Shown piece by piece: positions 58,401 to 64,000 of a DNA stretch of 64,000 nucleotides. Origin of the DNA: Odontocerum albicorne (taxonomy: Eukaryota; Arthropoda; Insecta; Trichoptera; Odontoceridae); assembly GCA_949825065.1 (NCBI GenBank), contig OX463849.1, forward strand, positions 29,004,043 through 29,068,042. The letters are read 5' to 3'. The notes beneath the pieces were generated by a model. The model saw only the letters and a program-made list of their open reading frames with translations, had not been told where the DNA came from and did no database searches. Both the position numbers and the translations under genes were made by a program. Position 1 is the first letter of the stretch. Each line of letters starts with the position of its first letter.

Positions 58401-58594
58401 ACCCGCCAGATATCCAATGCTGACACGAGCTGAGGAGTACACTGTGGAGTAGAGGAATAAACTTCATGCTTCAAAATGTCACGCACCCACGGCGACTGTG
58501 AGGAAACGACATCTTGCATGTAATAGAAGCCGTTACTTTGAAGTTTATCAACGCTGGCTTTAGAAAGATTTTCACAAACTAACGGCTTCAACAT
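40462..58594 (-). CDS. RAD51C: RAD51 paralogue, most like RAD51C
   Basis: Seven exons on the minus strand (58594-58403, 56253-56126, 55834-55722, 52090-51930, 49607-49479, 45126-44944 and 40491-40462) join with phases 0, 2, 1, 0, 0, 0 into 311 codons. The Walker A motif GGPGSGKTQLCMQ crosses the exon 2/3 join, EALYIDT follows in exon 3, and the Walker B strand VRLVVID opens exon 5. GALGDSWAHQV in exon 6 matches the GESWGH stretch of RAD51C, and QIGKKGIKD at the end matches its C-terminal strand. The family assists RAD51 loading in homologous recombination and meiosis in the nucleus. RAD51D and XRCC3 are the alternatives. It is somewhat shorter than vertebrate RAD51C (about 376). Confidence 0.82.
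40655..40745 (-). repeat. Relic of the Penelope-associated 3' sequence
   Basis: Reversed, it reads AACAAATTACAATGTTTTTA then AACCTCCACAGTGTTAACACC, the distal part of the sequence at 9010-9065 and 14240-14280. Confidence 0.6.
40790..40990. repeat. Unnamed interspersed repeat, copy 1
   Basis: CATAAATGTAGGGCGACATA and TCTCATTCTTTGGAAAGC are shared, in opposite orientation, with 43600-43800. Both lie in RAD51C intron 6, forming a long inverted pair 2.7 kb apart. No ends or coding capacity identify the family. Confidence 0.55.
41200..41380 (+). repeat. Non-LTR retrotransposon 3' fragment
   Basis: ATGGCTGGATCAAATGGACC to AAGGGACATGGCATGAT is a shortened version of the LINE tail at 58090-58275. 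Confidence 0.65.
41415..41560. repeat. Interspersed repeat paired with 56615-56765
   Basis: GTCCTCAGTGAGATACAGGC to TTTTTTCGCAAATTATGTAT recurs inverted at 56615-56765. Both copies are adjacent to M2 MITE pieces (41650-41900 and 56440-56600), so these are two halves of one larger element. Confidence 0.55.
41973..42192. repeat. MITE (family M4), complete copy
   Basis: TATAGTTCAGAAAATGTAGG and CCTACATTTTCCGAACTATA are inverted. The inner arms AGCTCACAAATTTGCCCCAA and TTGGGGCAAATTTGTGAGCT are perfectly inverted. Confidence 0.75.
42530..42675 (+). repeat. LINE fragment
   Basis: AATAAATGCTGTAGAAATAC to GACAGGGAAATGATGCGATG matches the LINE tail family with an internal deletion. Confidence 0.55.
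42682..42827. repeat. TTAA-flanked MITE (P3 relative), 146 bp
   Basis: The ends TTAACACATTTACTGCG and GCACTGAACGTGTTAA resemble the P3 element at 30396-30558 but have diverged. TTAA is kept at both borders. Confidence 0.65.
43600..43800. repeat. Unnamed interspersed repeat, copy 2 (inverted)
   Basis: It is the inverted partner of 40790-40990, with GTGTCGAATGACATCCACTG at one end and GAATCAAAATATATTCTTG at the other. Confidence 0.55.
44200..44620. repeat. Inverted pair of LINE-like fragments
   Basis: The minus strand at the left reads TALNGEDLASLCSLWSFIRV and the plus strand at the right reads GALNGEDWWPPHAPLWSFKR. The centre carries PELQRRPAVCAGVCYVVI-type antisense sequence. These are degraded pieces of one repeat in head-to-head orientation. 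Confidence 0.5.
44690..44910 (+). repeat. SINE family A body, head missing
   Basis: GTGTGCTCCGATCGTCTCAC to CTCGACTACGAGGCCCAGCA follows the body of 170-590 in sense. It ends about 35 bp from RAD51C exon 6. Confidence 0.6.
44944..45126 (-). CDS. RAD51C: RAD51C exon 6
   Basis: It holds 61 codons, from VLVCNELNVRAGLEQAGGMA to HAAPNQHQRPIQ, ending at CAG|GTGAAT. If this donor is skipped, the frame reads six more residues (VNFTVI) to TGA at 44923, so intron retention would give an almost full-length protein. It is much more GC-rich than its surroundings. Confidence 0.82.
45200..45430 (+). repeat. LINE ORF2 C-terminal fragment
   Basis: The plus strand reads RDRVRNTKIREVQDVVRWGR, YWYQHVQRMNSTRIPYIALH and GVPDGRRPPGRPPK, a typical RRGRPPKRW end, stopped by TGA. 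The family differs from the other LINE tails here. Confidence 0.7.
45688..45860. repeat. Tandem repeat, 32-bp unit, five copies
   Basis: The unit is CTGAAGTAGCACTGTTACAG followed by CTACTTCTCAAT. It is itself partly self-complementary (GAAGTAG and CTACTTC). Confidence 0.92.
46409..47493 (+). repeat. Tigger-like element with TA target site
   Basis: CAGGCGGTCCTCGACTTTCG at the left is exactly mirrored at 47471-47493, and TA flanks both sides. Near the left the plus strand encodes STISTLTIKNMNEAFMHLDQ then MEECDPNGVY, which resembles the C-terminal part of pogo/Tigger transposases (LDxxLxFMEExDPN). A TTAA element is nested at about 46791-47400. Confidence 0.75.
46791..47400. repeat. Degraded TTAA element (family P4)
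   Basis: It shares ACAACCCTGACAT, TTTTTCTGAGTGAACGGC and the GCACTTAAAGG...TTAA terminus with 47569-48384. It is inserted in the Tigger-like element and so is younger than it. Confidence 0.6.
47569..48384. repeat. TTAA-flanked piggyBac-like element (family P4)
   Basis: It opens TTAACCGGTTCACTGCTACG and closes CCGGCACTTAAAGGGTTAA. Just inside the left end is the hairpin GAGCGCGTTGACGCGCTC, followed by a second GAACGCGTAAACGCGCTC. It is 816 bp and non-coding. Confidence 0.7.
48626..49133. repeat. M1 MITE carrying a Tigger fragment
   Basis: Left and right arms match 924-1144 (ends CAGTACCCAGTGG and CCGCCAGGTACTG, TA outside). The centre (48793 to about 49040) is the left third of the Tigger-like element at 46409, including its inverted-repeat start, without the right end. 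Confidence 0.75.
49479..49607 (-). CDS. RAD51C: RAD51C exon 5 (Walker B)
   Basis: Its 43 codons start VRLVVIDTMSSPFKDDCSET and end LALGRKIA at GCG|GTAAGT. VRLVVID is the Walker B strand, and SSPFKDD parallels the AFPFRHD stretch after Walker B in RAD51C. Confidence 0.87.
50078..50870. repeat. hAT-like non-autonomous element
   Basis: CAGGGATCGGCAAACTTTTT at the left and CGGGCCGTAGTTTGCCTGC at the right are imperfect inverted repeats, with paired GGGCC motifs inside. The same ends bound the broken copy at 79-1490. Confidence 0.55.
51375..51535 (-). repeat. tRNA-derived SINE, family B
   Basis: It shows the GTATACAGTACAATTTGGCAG body end and a degraded tRNA-like head near 51500-51530. Confidence 0.5.
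51640..51725 (-). repeat. tRNA-like head of SINE family B
   Basis: The minus strand reads CCATGGCCTAATTGGCAAGA, CGCTTGTCTCCCAACCCGG and GGTTGCAGGTTCGATTTCC, with clear A-box (TGGCCTAATTGG) and B-box (GGTTCGATTCC-like) signals. It lies about 200 bp from RAD51C exon 4. The lack of a full cloverleaf and its repetition elsewhere argue against a working tRNA gene. Confidence 0.65.
51930..52090 (-). CDS. RAD51C: RAD51C exon 4
   Basis: It opens after a T-rich TTTTTCAG and reads EIATCYEDELHSDEEEGTWL, with QDVLKRVHVLEVSTTAKFCA and VITLEDFLHRNPK, up to AAA|GTACTT. It corresponds to the region between the DTEG-like turn and Walker B. Confidence 0.8.
52380..52510. repeat. Short interspersed repeat shared with 27375-27470
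   Basis: CATAACATCC, GGGCGAGCCCGGCCGCGAGG and TAGATGTTTTTCAGCCCACA also occur, diverged, at 27375-27470 in the annexin intron. The family is not recognised. Confidence 0.5.
52970..53340. other. GC-rich island in RAD51C intron 3, origin unclear
   Basis: This block has far more CpG than its surroundings (GTTGCTGCGCCGCGCTCAG, GGCCGACCGGGCCGAGACC). No open frame runs through it and no RAD51C homology is seen. It may be a solo LTR or its fragment, but TG...CA ends and a duplication could not be fixed. Confidence 0.35.
53451..54740 (-). mobile_element. Complete mariner element with TA duplication
   Basis: The terminal repeats are TTGGGTCCTTACATGTGAAA at the left and, reversed, TTAGGTCCCCACATACGAAA at the right; 24 of the first 31 positions agree. 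TA lies outside both ends (53449-53450 and 54741-54742). At 1,290 bp it has the normal mariner size and carries one unbroken transposase frame. It is inserted in RAD51C intron 3 in the same direction as that gene. Divergence between the ends may be natural for this family or reflect age. Confidence 0.92.
53529..54572 (-). CDS. mariner transposase, intact DD34D
   Basis: The open frame of 347 codons cuts and pastes its own element at TA sites. The likelier start is the second ATG at 54551 (MENLKYRVIYDYEF), giving 340 residues, the usual mariner length. The N-terminal half holds two helix-turn-helix regions and a GRPE linker (residues 68-71). The mariner signature WVPHEL is at 122-127. Catalytic residues are D159 (TCDEKW), D251 (LLHDNARPH) and D286 (YSPDLAPTDY), with exactly 34 residues between the last two. 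The sequence resembles the cecropia-type mariners, the group that includes human Hsmar1. No frameshift or stop was found, so it may be active or recently so. It contains no introns and has codon use richer in GC than flanking DNA. Confidence 0.95.
   Translation of the reverse strand: MRHSVYKMENLKYRVIYDYEFHRGTSAAETARRINDVYGDGAAKENTVRFWFQRFRSGNFDLQNKPRGRPETKVDNEELKAIVEAVAASQTTSELAAGCGVSDKTVLIHLKQIEKVKKLERWVPHELSEANQQTRVDCCVALLNRHNNEGILNRIITCDEKWILYDNRKRSSQWLNPAEPAKPCPKRKLTPKKLLVSVWWTSAGVVHYSFLKSGQTITADVYCQQLQTMMEKLAAKQPRLVNRSRPLLLHDNARPHTAQQTATKLEELQLECLRHPPYSPDLAPTDYYFFRNLDNFLQGKKFNSDGAVQTDFKDFIDSRPNGFFSKGIDELPMRWQKCIDSNGTYFD
55380..55680 (+). repeat. LINE ORF2 fragment
   Basis: The plus strand reads YLGSIFSDDERVKRDIERHV then a broken MYGSETWM-like stretch and WSDNV. 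It lies next to RAD51C exon 3 (within about 45 bp). Confidence 0.65.
55722..55834 (-). CDS. RAD51C: RAD51C exon 3
   Basis: After TTTCCAG-like TTCCAG, one base completes Cys, followed by MQMCVRVQLPCQQGGLGPTT and EALYIDTAANFTAHRLA. The true frame differs from the longest open frame across this stretch. The donor is CCG|GTATTT. Confidence 0.83.
56126..56253 (-). CDS. RAD51C: RAD51C exon 2 (Walker A)
   Basis: The acceptor TATTTCAG precedes SETESEVICSGCSSVDTLLG, then GGVPCGQVTELCGGPGSGKT and QL. It ends in phase 2 at CTGTG|GTACGG. The Lys of GSGKT is the nucleotide-binding residue. Confidence 0.85.
56440..57260. repeat. Fragmented element between RAD51C exons 1 and 2
   Basis: It holds an M2 MITE piece (56440-56600), the inverted partner of 41415-41560 (56615-56765), a C-rich stretch of unknown type (56790-57110), a TA microsatellite and the M2 right end (57205-57255). 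The order suggests one larger element broken by insertions. Confidence 0.45.
57830..58275 (+). repeat. Non-LTR retrotransposon 3' end
   Basis: With frameshifts the plus strand reads WTWRKKVKNKINAVEMRALR, RMNDEIMTK, CAWKRKTYLDQMDPILKEDK and MTRSVNVEEAKVVCLNRKVW. This is the best-preserved copy of the LINE tail found at a dozen places here. It stops about 60 bp from RAD51C exon 1. Confidence 0.75.
58403..58594 (-). CDS. RAD51C: RAD51C exon 1
   Basis: It holds 64 codons, starting MLKPLVCENLSKASVDKLQS and ending ALDIWR at CGG|GTAAAT. This is the N-terminal helix-hairpin region typical of RAD51 paralogues (LSKASVDKLQSNGFYYMQDV). The ATG is the first in the open frame and sits at the natural start of similarity. 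Confidence 0.82.
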
Positions 58595-58876
58595 TGTTCC
58601 TAATTATCATCTAATAAATTATTATTAAAACTTGCCACCACAAAATCACGAATCCCTTATTATTGCAGGATAACTTGGGCACTTGAGGTCATAAATTACA
58701 AACAAAATACAACTTAAAAAATATGTACGAAAAAACTATCTTGAGTACCTGCAGTTCAACAAAGAATATAAATTTGAATAACTATGTGTAAAACACTTTG
58801 TTTGTGTATTTAAGACAACAAACGTTTATTCATTATAAAGTAAGCAAATAAAATTGTATTACGATTAAAGTGAAAA

Positions 58877-59143
58877 ATGACAAACTTTTCAAAAAAAAAC
58901 AAATGTTTATATCTGACACCGGGAAAATATTGTATTCATAGACAAATCTTTTTCTTCTTGAATAATGGCCGTGAACTCTTATATATGAAGGAGTATACGC
59001 CAGTGTCTAGTGATGTCTATATACTTGATAGGACCTTGTTAGTTTTCACATGGATGACATTGGCACACTTGATTGCCACGTCCATTGTTAGTATTTTGAA
59101 TTATTTAGTAAGATACTATGGAGTGAAATTATTTAATAAATAA
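58877..59143 (+). CDS. Possible small membrane-protein ORF, unknown
   Basis: The 88-codon frame ends with a hydrophobic stretch (LVFTWMTLAHLIATSIVSIL, residues 54-73) suggesting one membrane segment near the C-terminus. It lies between two divergent genes. Against it, the stretch coding NNGRELLYMKEYTPVS is repeated, in inverted orientation, at 60450-60585, so part of the frame is in a repeat. I do not recognise the family; it could be an exon, a small gene or chance. Confidence 0.3.
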   Translation: MTNFSKKNKCLYLTPGKYCIHRQIFFFLNNGRELLYMKEYTPVSSDVYILDRTLLVFTWMTLAHLIATSIVSILNYLVRYYGVKLFNK

Positions 59144-59164
59144 ATGTATATTTTCAACAAGATG

Positions 59165-59330
59165 AGAATTAAATGTCCTTTGCGGCGTATGCAGAGAGGA
59201 TAGATCTCAAAACGTTTCTATCCCAGCAAATAACTCTCGTATTCTCTACATCAATACGTTTCGTCATGTATATTATTCAAACTTCTCCCTGATGTCTTTG
59301 TTTTGTCTTTTTTCATACACTGTTACTCCA
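59165..59330 (-). repeat. LINE tail scrap
   Basis: CCTTTGCGGCGTATGCAGAG and CATCAATACGTTTCGTCATG are reversed pieces of the common LINE tail. Confidence 0.5.
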
Positions 59331-59334
59331 GATT

Positions 59335-59435
59335 AAAAATACTTGGGTTCTAACGGAATTTGAATCCACAACCTCCGGTTTAGCAGACAAGCCTCTAATT
59401 AACTTGGTCATTGAAGTAATCAATTTTTACGACAT
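59335..59435 (-). repeat. tRNA-like head of SINE family B
   Basis: GGGTTCTAACGGAATTTGAA, CCACAACCTCCGGTTTAGCA and GACAAGCC are the reverse of the family B head, with a partial deletion. Confidence 0.55.
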
Positions 59436-59867
59436 GGAGGCCGACGAGAAGTGTTATATAAAATCTAGAAAATAGAGGCCAGTGTTTTTAAAACGTATAA
59501 TTTTATTCAAGCTATTCAGACAAAGTAACATATTTTGAAAAATCATCTTCATTTAACATTTAAATTTTATATGAAATCTTCGAATTCTGCCAAATATGAA
59601 AAAAAAATCTAAAACAAAAATACCACTTGATGTCACGACCATTGGAGTGTCAAGTCAAAATAATTATTGATCATTTGTAGATAATTAACGTTAATTAACT
59701 CATTAATCAAAAAGAAAAATGTTTCAAACGAGATAAACAACGAGCTATTCACATTTATAAAGAATTTTAGAATCTTCTTTTTCCCCCTTGCCTTATCCTA
59801 TTAATTGGAAGTCAGCTACATCGATCTTTTTTCGTCATCTCTCTCGATCTTAATCACTTGAGGATAG

Positions 59868-60161
59868 TCAGAGTCTCATCATGTCCTCCGCTTTCCTAAA
59901 TAAGCTTTTCTTGGGTCTCCCTCCGCGTCTATTTGAGAGTTCCCAATTCGTGTCTGTCTTTAGCGTAAACCCTTCATCCATCCGTTGCACGTGCCCGTAC
60001 CAGCGAAGTCGTGTTTCCCGAGTTTTATCTACTATTGTCTCCACTTTTATTGTTTCATGAATTCTTTCAATTCGAATCTTATCTAATCTAGTGAAGCCCA
60101 GTGGCCACTGTAGCATACGCATCTCCGCGATATGAAGTAGTTGTTCCATTTTTTTCTTCAA
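59868..60161 (-). repeat. LINE ORF2 C-terminal fragment (different family)
   Basis: The minus strand reads AEMRMLQWPLGFTRLDKIRI, RETRLRWYGHVQRMDEG and RRGGRPKKSL over 97 codons without a stop. These are classic post-RT motifs of another non-LTR clade. It is truncated at both ends. Confidence 0.75.
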
Positions 60162-60449
60162 AGGCCAACACTCGGGTTTATGTAGTACATAATATACCGG
60201 TTCTTATCATTGTCTTGTAGATCTAGCTCTTAAGCGTTAACGATATCCTTATGTTACATGTAACCCCTGCCGTTTCTCTCAATTTGTTCCAACTAGTTTT
60301 TATTCGTTTTTTTACGTCCTGGAGCACCAACTAGTTTTTATTCGTTTTTTACGTTCTAAACTAAGATATTTGAATAATTTGTCCTTATTAGGTTTTCGGA
60401 TTAGAGTTTGGTAGTTTAAATATCTGTATTTGGCGTGCTTCGCACTTGA

Positions 60450-60576
60450 CACTGGCGTATACTCTTTCATATATAAGTTAACGCCCTTTATTCAAGAAGA
60501 AGAGGCTTAGCGTTTACAAATCAATTTTATTATTGCTACATAATTCCTTCATATATAGGAGTTCACGGCCATTATT

Positions 60577-60585
<9 letters not shown>
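60450..60585 (-). repeat. Two tandem copies of a repeat shared with 58948-59020
   Basis: Reversed, each copy contains TTGAATAA(T/A)GG(C/G)CGT followed by CTNATATATGAAGGA, matching the middle of the ORF at 58877-59143. The two copies are about 90 bp apart. Confidence 0.7.

Positions 60586-60610
<25 letters not shown>
60579..60610. repeat. (GA)n microsatellite
   Basis: About 15 uninterrupted GA dinucleotides, directly after the repeat copy and 140 bp before the next gene start. Confidence 0.95.
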
Positions 60611-60613
<3 letters not shown>

Positions 60614-60749
60614 GTATTATCTCTGGCTAGATATTTGAGCCCATTTTTCGAGGAGCGATACATTCAGAACATTATTTTCCAACATGGGTTATGAAGTTGA
60701 CATTTGACAGATAAATTTGTATTGTGATTTGTGTTGACAATTGACAGCG

Positions 60750-63580
60750 ATGGCCGATACCGAAGAAAGTTTGGAAGTGAGCTATTATATAAATAATGCA
60801 ATTTACAGGGTTATCGGGAATGCAGAGCTGCATTACTTATTGCAAAATGGTAAATCTTTCTTTCAGTGTTTGATAACTATTTTATTTTCTTGAAATTCAA
60901 ACATTTTGTATACTATATTTCTATTTATATATTTTTAATAATAAGTTCCATATTCGAAGAGTTTTTAGATCTTGCTTATATAAACCGATCAATGATTTCG
61001 CTTATATGAGCTAATCAGAGGCAGTTGTATTAGAAAGTCCACGAAAAAGCATATTCTTTATTTGGTGAGCTTGCCATTATTGAAAGTTTTTGAATTTTTT
61101 CCGTCAGGCATGAAGTAGGTGGTGTGTGCCTGTAAGACAGATTTTTTATTGTTTTAAAAAATATTTAAAATGTTATAAATTGTTAATAAAAGTTTATTTT
61201 AAATAAACTTTTTCGATACACGAGAGAAATTATGCCAAAAAGTATTGTGCCACAAATTACTAATAAATTATGGGGAATCCATTTATTAATGTTGTCGAAT
61301 GACTATAAACAAATAAAAAATTCTAACGCTCCAACCCTAGGGACATATGATGGCTGTTAAACAGATCACTTTAGAAAAATGACAATATTTCGATCAAAAA
61401 TCATCTTAACAAGTAACAAAAATATTCATAATCTTCTACAAAGATGGCAGTACCTATACTAATTAGAAAATATAGCATAAGCATATATCAAATTGATAAA
61501 ATATGCTTAATACTAAGAACGTGAATGTAACTGCACTAGACATGTGCGGTTCGGATTCATTATGGGAATAATTCCATTCTAGGCATTGAAACGGTTAAGT
61601 TTTATTCATAACAACAACAAATAAATTATTTGTGCAGCGCTGTTTTGTAACATAGGGATATTATATTTGATTTCACCTTACTTGTTTTTCTAGCTATGCA
61701 ATTCTAACTAGAATTAATTAATTTCATGAAGTATGAGATACCTGTAAGAATACTTTGTTTTTGAATTTATGAAAAACTCATAATTGTCACTAAATAGTCG
61801 GATGGAATGATGTCTGAGATTATCTTAAAACCTTGGTTGCCAATACTGAATAATAAGTATATTATTCACCAAATTGTCACCAGCAATGCTGCTTCTGATG
61901 TTTAGGCAGACGTCTAGATTATTACGACATAATCATGATGTACTCGTAGAATGATAAAAGCAGTGGGGCCAACTGTTCCAATGGAAAAATTTTTTATAGA
62001 CTTGTATAATGTTGTAGAAACTTGAAAGCCCAGAAAACTATCAGCATTGATTTAAATATCTGATTACATATTATGACTTCATTAAAATTTGTTATTATGA
62101 AAGTGAAGGCTGATGTGTTGAGTAAGATGAAGATCACTCTGAGTTGGTTTAGGCACGTGAGAAGAATGATTGAAGAAAGACTAACACAACAAATATTCAG
62201 TTCAATGTGTGGTAGAGGAAGACCAAGGAAGAAAGTATGGTTGGATCAAGTGAATGATGTTTTGAAAGAAGGAAAAGTAAGAAGTAAGAGAATCTTAGGA
62301 GCTGTATATTTTGGTGTATGGATGTGGAAAAGGTGAAATATATGTATTGAGAACTAAAATCTGGCACTATGTACCTATCCCGGCAAAGAAGCAGTGCGGT
62401 GTGATAGTATATATGTTATGGTGGAAAATAATTAACCGGATTTCCGTGCGGAAGGTCGCTAGTTTGAGCCACGCATTTTGCTACTCCCCTCGAATGACAC
62501 TGGTTTTTTTCCACCTAGTATTCGGAGGTATAAGGTCTTTCGAATTGAGCGGTTTATTTAATGCTTGGATAAAACACAGATGGCATCGCGAACTTGCCTG
62601 GGTCTTGTGATATTTAAGAAGTGTAATGTATGACATTTATAAAAATGGAGTCGTATACAATACAAAAACGCATTCAAATTGAGAATTATTTTATGTATTG
62701 TAATCTCCGGAAACGGTGATGTTAATTGGCCACCAAGATCATGTGATCTGACACCGTTAGACTATTTTCTTTGGGGTTACGTGAAAAGCCAGGTCTATAA
62801 AAATTACCCCAATCCCTGAGCTGAAGGACGAAATTATTTGCGCTATTGGTGAGTTAGAATCGCAATTATGCCAAAATGTCATTGAAAATTTTGACAAAAG
62901 AGTGAACATCTATGGAGCTGCAAGAGGTGGACATTTGGTGGATATTGTTTTTTGTGTTTAAACGTTACATTATACTTCAATGACCAATAAAAAGTTTTTT
63001 GAAATCAAAGCAAATTGTGTGTTTTATTCAAGAATTAAAAAAAATTTTATTAAAAAAGTGCTTAATTTGAAAGACCCTTTAGAAGACAACCTATTACTTC
63101 GATCATATCTATTCTTTCAAAAAAAGGAAAAAAACAAGCTGGTGTGCTCCGATTATCTCACTTCGGTGTGCCATCGGATCCAGTTCAGCATGTGGCCGGT
63201 GAGTTTGCTGGTGTGCAAGGGCTCATACACTTAAAGAGAAAAATAGAAAGAAACAAAACTGCACGGCGCAGCTTCGCTTTCCAACTTAATTATTGTTGGA
63301 ATGGCGAAGGGACCCTTGAATACAGGGCCCAACAACGACGATCATGGCCGATTATGTTTGAAAAATATATCATTATTCAGTTAATATTGATATTAGAATA
63401 AGGTCAATTATTTGATGAACTATTCATCGGTACGCTGATAAATACAGGTCGAGGCGGATGATTTCAATTAATATATGTGAATTTATTTAATTACAGATCC
63501 AGAATTCTCTCATGAATATTTCAAAGAAAATGAAGGTACCTCAGAGATAACGGACACACATTGTGAATCGTCATCACCAG
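60750..63580 (+). CDS. 5' part of an unrecognised gene (two exons visible)
   Basis: Exon 1 (60750-60849) encodes MADTEESLEVSYYINNAIYR followed by VIGNAELHYLLQN and ends AATG|GTAAAT in phase 1. Exon 2 (63497-63580) starts after TTACAG and reads DPEFSHEYFKENEGTSEITD and THCESSSP, ending CCAG|GTGAGC, also phase 1. The ATG follows GACAGCG, and the frame is the only one open through both exons. The product is acidic and Ser/Thr-rich so far, with no motif I recognise. The gene continues beyond the window. It is divergent from RAD51C, whose start is 2.2 kb away. Confidence 0.6.
60850..62080. other. Intron of the unrecognised gene, AT-rich
   Basis: No coding or repeat structure was seen apart from short AT-rich palindromes such as AAAGTTTATTTTAAATAAAC near 61190. 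Confidence 0.4.
62085..62420 (+). repeat. Non-LTR retrotransposon 3' end
   Basis: The plus strand reads [31 protein letters not shown] and [20 protein letters not shown], open for 87 codons, then breaks. It is one of the cleaner LINE tails here and lies in the intron of the 60750 gene. Confidence 0.75.
62427..63345 (+). repeat. SINE family A split by a mariner-like fragment
   Basis: The tRNA-like head with GGAAGGTCGCTAGTTTGAGC and ACTCCCCTCGAATGACAC lies at 62430-62560. The body (GTGTGCTCCGATTATCTCAC to GAATACAGGGCCCAACAACG) lies at 63140-63345. The stretch between is the transposase relic at 62690-62970. The order and orientation fit one element opened by a later insertion. Confidence 0.5.
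62690..62970 (+). repeat. DDE transposase C-terminal relic (mariner-like)
   Basis: The plus strand reads VNWPPRSCDLTPLDYFLWGY, a frameshift, then LKDEIICAIGELESQLCQNV, IENFDKRVNIYGAARGGHL and a stop. LTPLDYFLW holds the third catalytic Asp. It is better preserved than the relative at 27040-27235. Confidence 0.75.
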
Positions 63581-63919
63581 GTGAGCCTCATGAAACATTT
63601 TCCCTTTTTTTTTTCAGAGATTTTTGCACATACGAATATATGGGTTATTAATTAATATGAATTAAGTTATAACAAAGATCAAAATCAGGATTGAAGAAAT
63701 TTCGTACTAACGTACAATTTTTTTTCAATATGTGAGATCTTCTATGTAATAGAAATTTTAACCTCAAATTCTTATATGAATTGCTATATATTTTTAGTAC
63801 TTTTTATGAGATCTGAATATTCATTAAACTCTTCTAACTGTGGTCCAATAGGAGAATGCTGACAAAATATGCAAAGAAGACGTCTTCACATTCATGGAAA
63901 AAGAAAATAAATTGAAGTA

Positions 63920-64000
63920 CACTACCCGGTGGTACGTAATACACATCGGGCTTAAGAAATATACTGTCGGCCATAATCGGCTAACTTCGGCTTTGTAGAG
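63920..64000. repeat. M1 MITE, left arm, cut by window end
   Basis: CTACCCGGTGGTACGTAATA, CACATCGGGCTTAAGAAA and the TCGGCTAACTTCGGCTTTG stretch match the left arm of 924-1144. Confidence 0.7.

Noticed and set aside
60750..60849. A 37-bp intron inside exon 1 (GTGAGC to TTACAG)
   Set aside because: It is shorter than workable insect introns, and the frame is open straight through.
1..64000. A defence island, gene cluster or other new multi-gene system
   Set aside because: Only three host genes are visible, they have unrelated or unknown roles, and the remainder is explained by transposons and simple repeats.

Overview
The window looks like insect nuclear DNA, most likely from a moth or butterfly. 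It is AT-rich, has spliced genes with long introns, carries an annexin of the insect AnxB9 (annexin IX) type, and is packed with class I and class II transposable elements. Lepidoptera is an inference from the annexin, whose three alternative C-terminal exons match what is described for silkworm annexin IX, and from the many TTAA-flanked and TA-flanked miniature elements. The species cannot be named from sequence alone.

Two host genes can be rebuilt exon by exon with matching splice phases. On the plus strand, an AnxB9-type annexin runs from a likely non-coding first exon near 5986-6066, through a 10-codon start exon (6520-6549) and a 21-kb intron, to five further coding exons between 27588 and 33263. 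It ends in three alternative 17-codon terminal exons (39197, 39659 and 39922), giving 323-residue proteins that differ only in the last 16 residues. On the minus strand, a RAD51 paralogue most like RAD51C is coded by seven exons from 58594 down to 40462 (311 residues). Its last exon holds only nine codons. The two genes converge tail to tail: their stop codons are about 490 bp apart and their polyadenylation signals about 50 bp apart.

A third gene starts on the plus strand at 60750, head to head with the RAD51C gene. Two exons (61 codons) are visible before the window ends; its product is not recognised. A possible small membrane-protein ORF lies between them (58877-59143).

Most of the rest is transposon. 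A complete mariner element (53451-54740) with TA target site, inverted ends and an unbroken DD34D transposase sits in an intron of the RAD51C gene. Other elements are hAT-like miniature elements with perfect 8-bp target duplications, several TTAA-flanked (piggyBac-like) miniature elements, pogo/Tigger-like elements, a TA-flanked MITE family with roughly 90-bp arms, two tRNA-derived SINE families, many fragments of non-LTR retrotransposon 3' ends, and a Penelope-like fragment with a GIY-YIG domain. Several are nested, which allows relative dating. Tandem arrays with periods of 32, 61-64, about 85 and 86 bp occur in introns. I see no rRNA, genuine tRNA, CRISPR or operon, and nothing that amounts to a new multi-gene system. 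The best leads are the triple terminal exon of the annexin, the intact mariner, the micro-exon of RAD51C, and the structured 3' repeat associated with the Penelope-like element.
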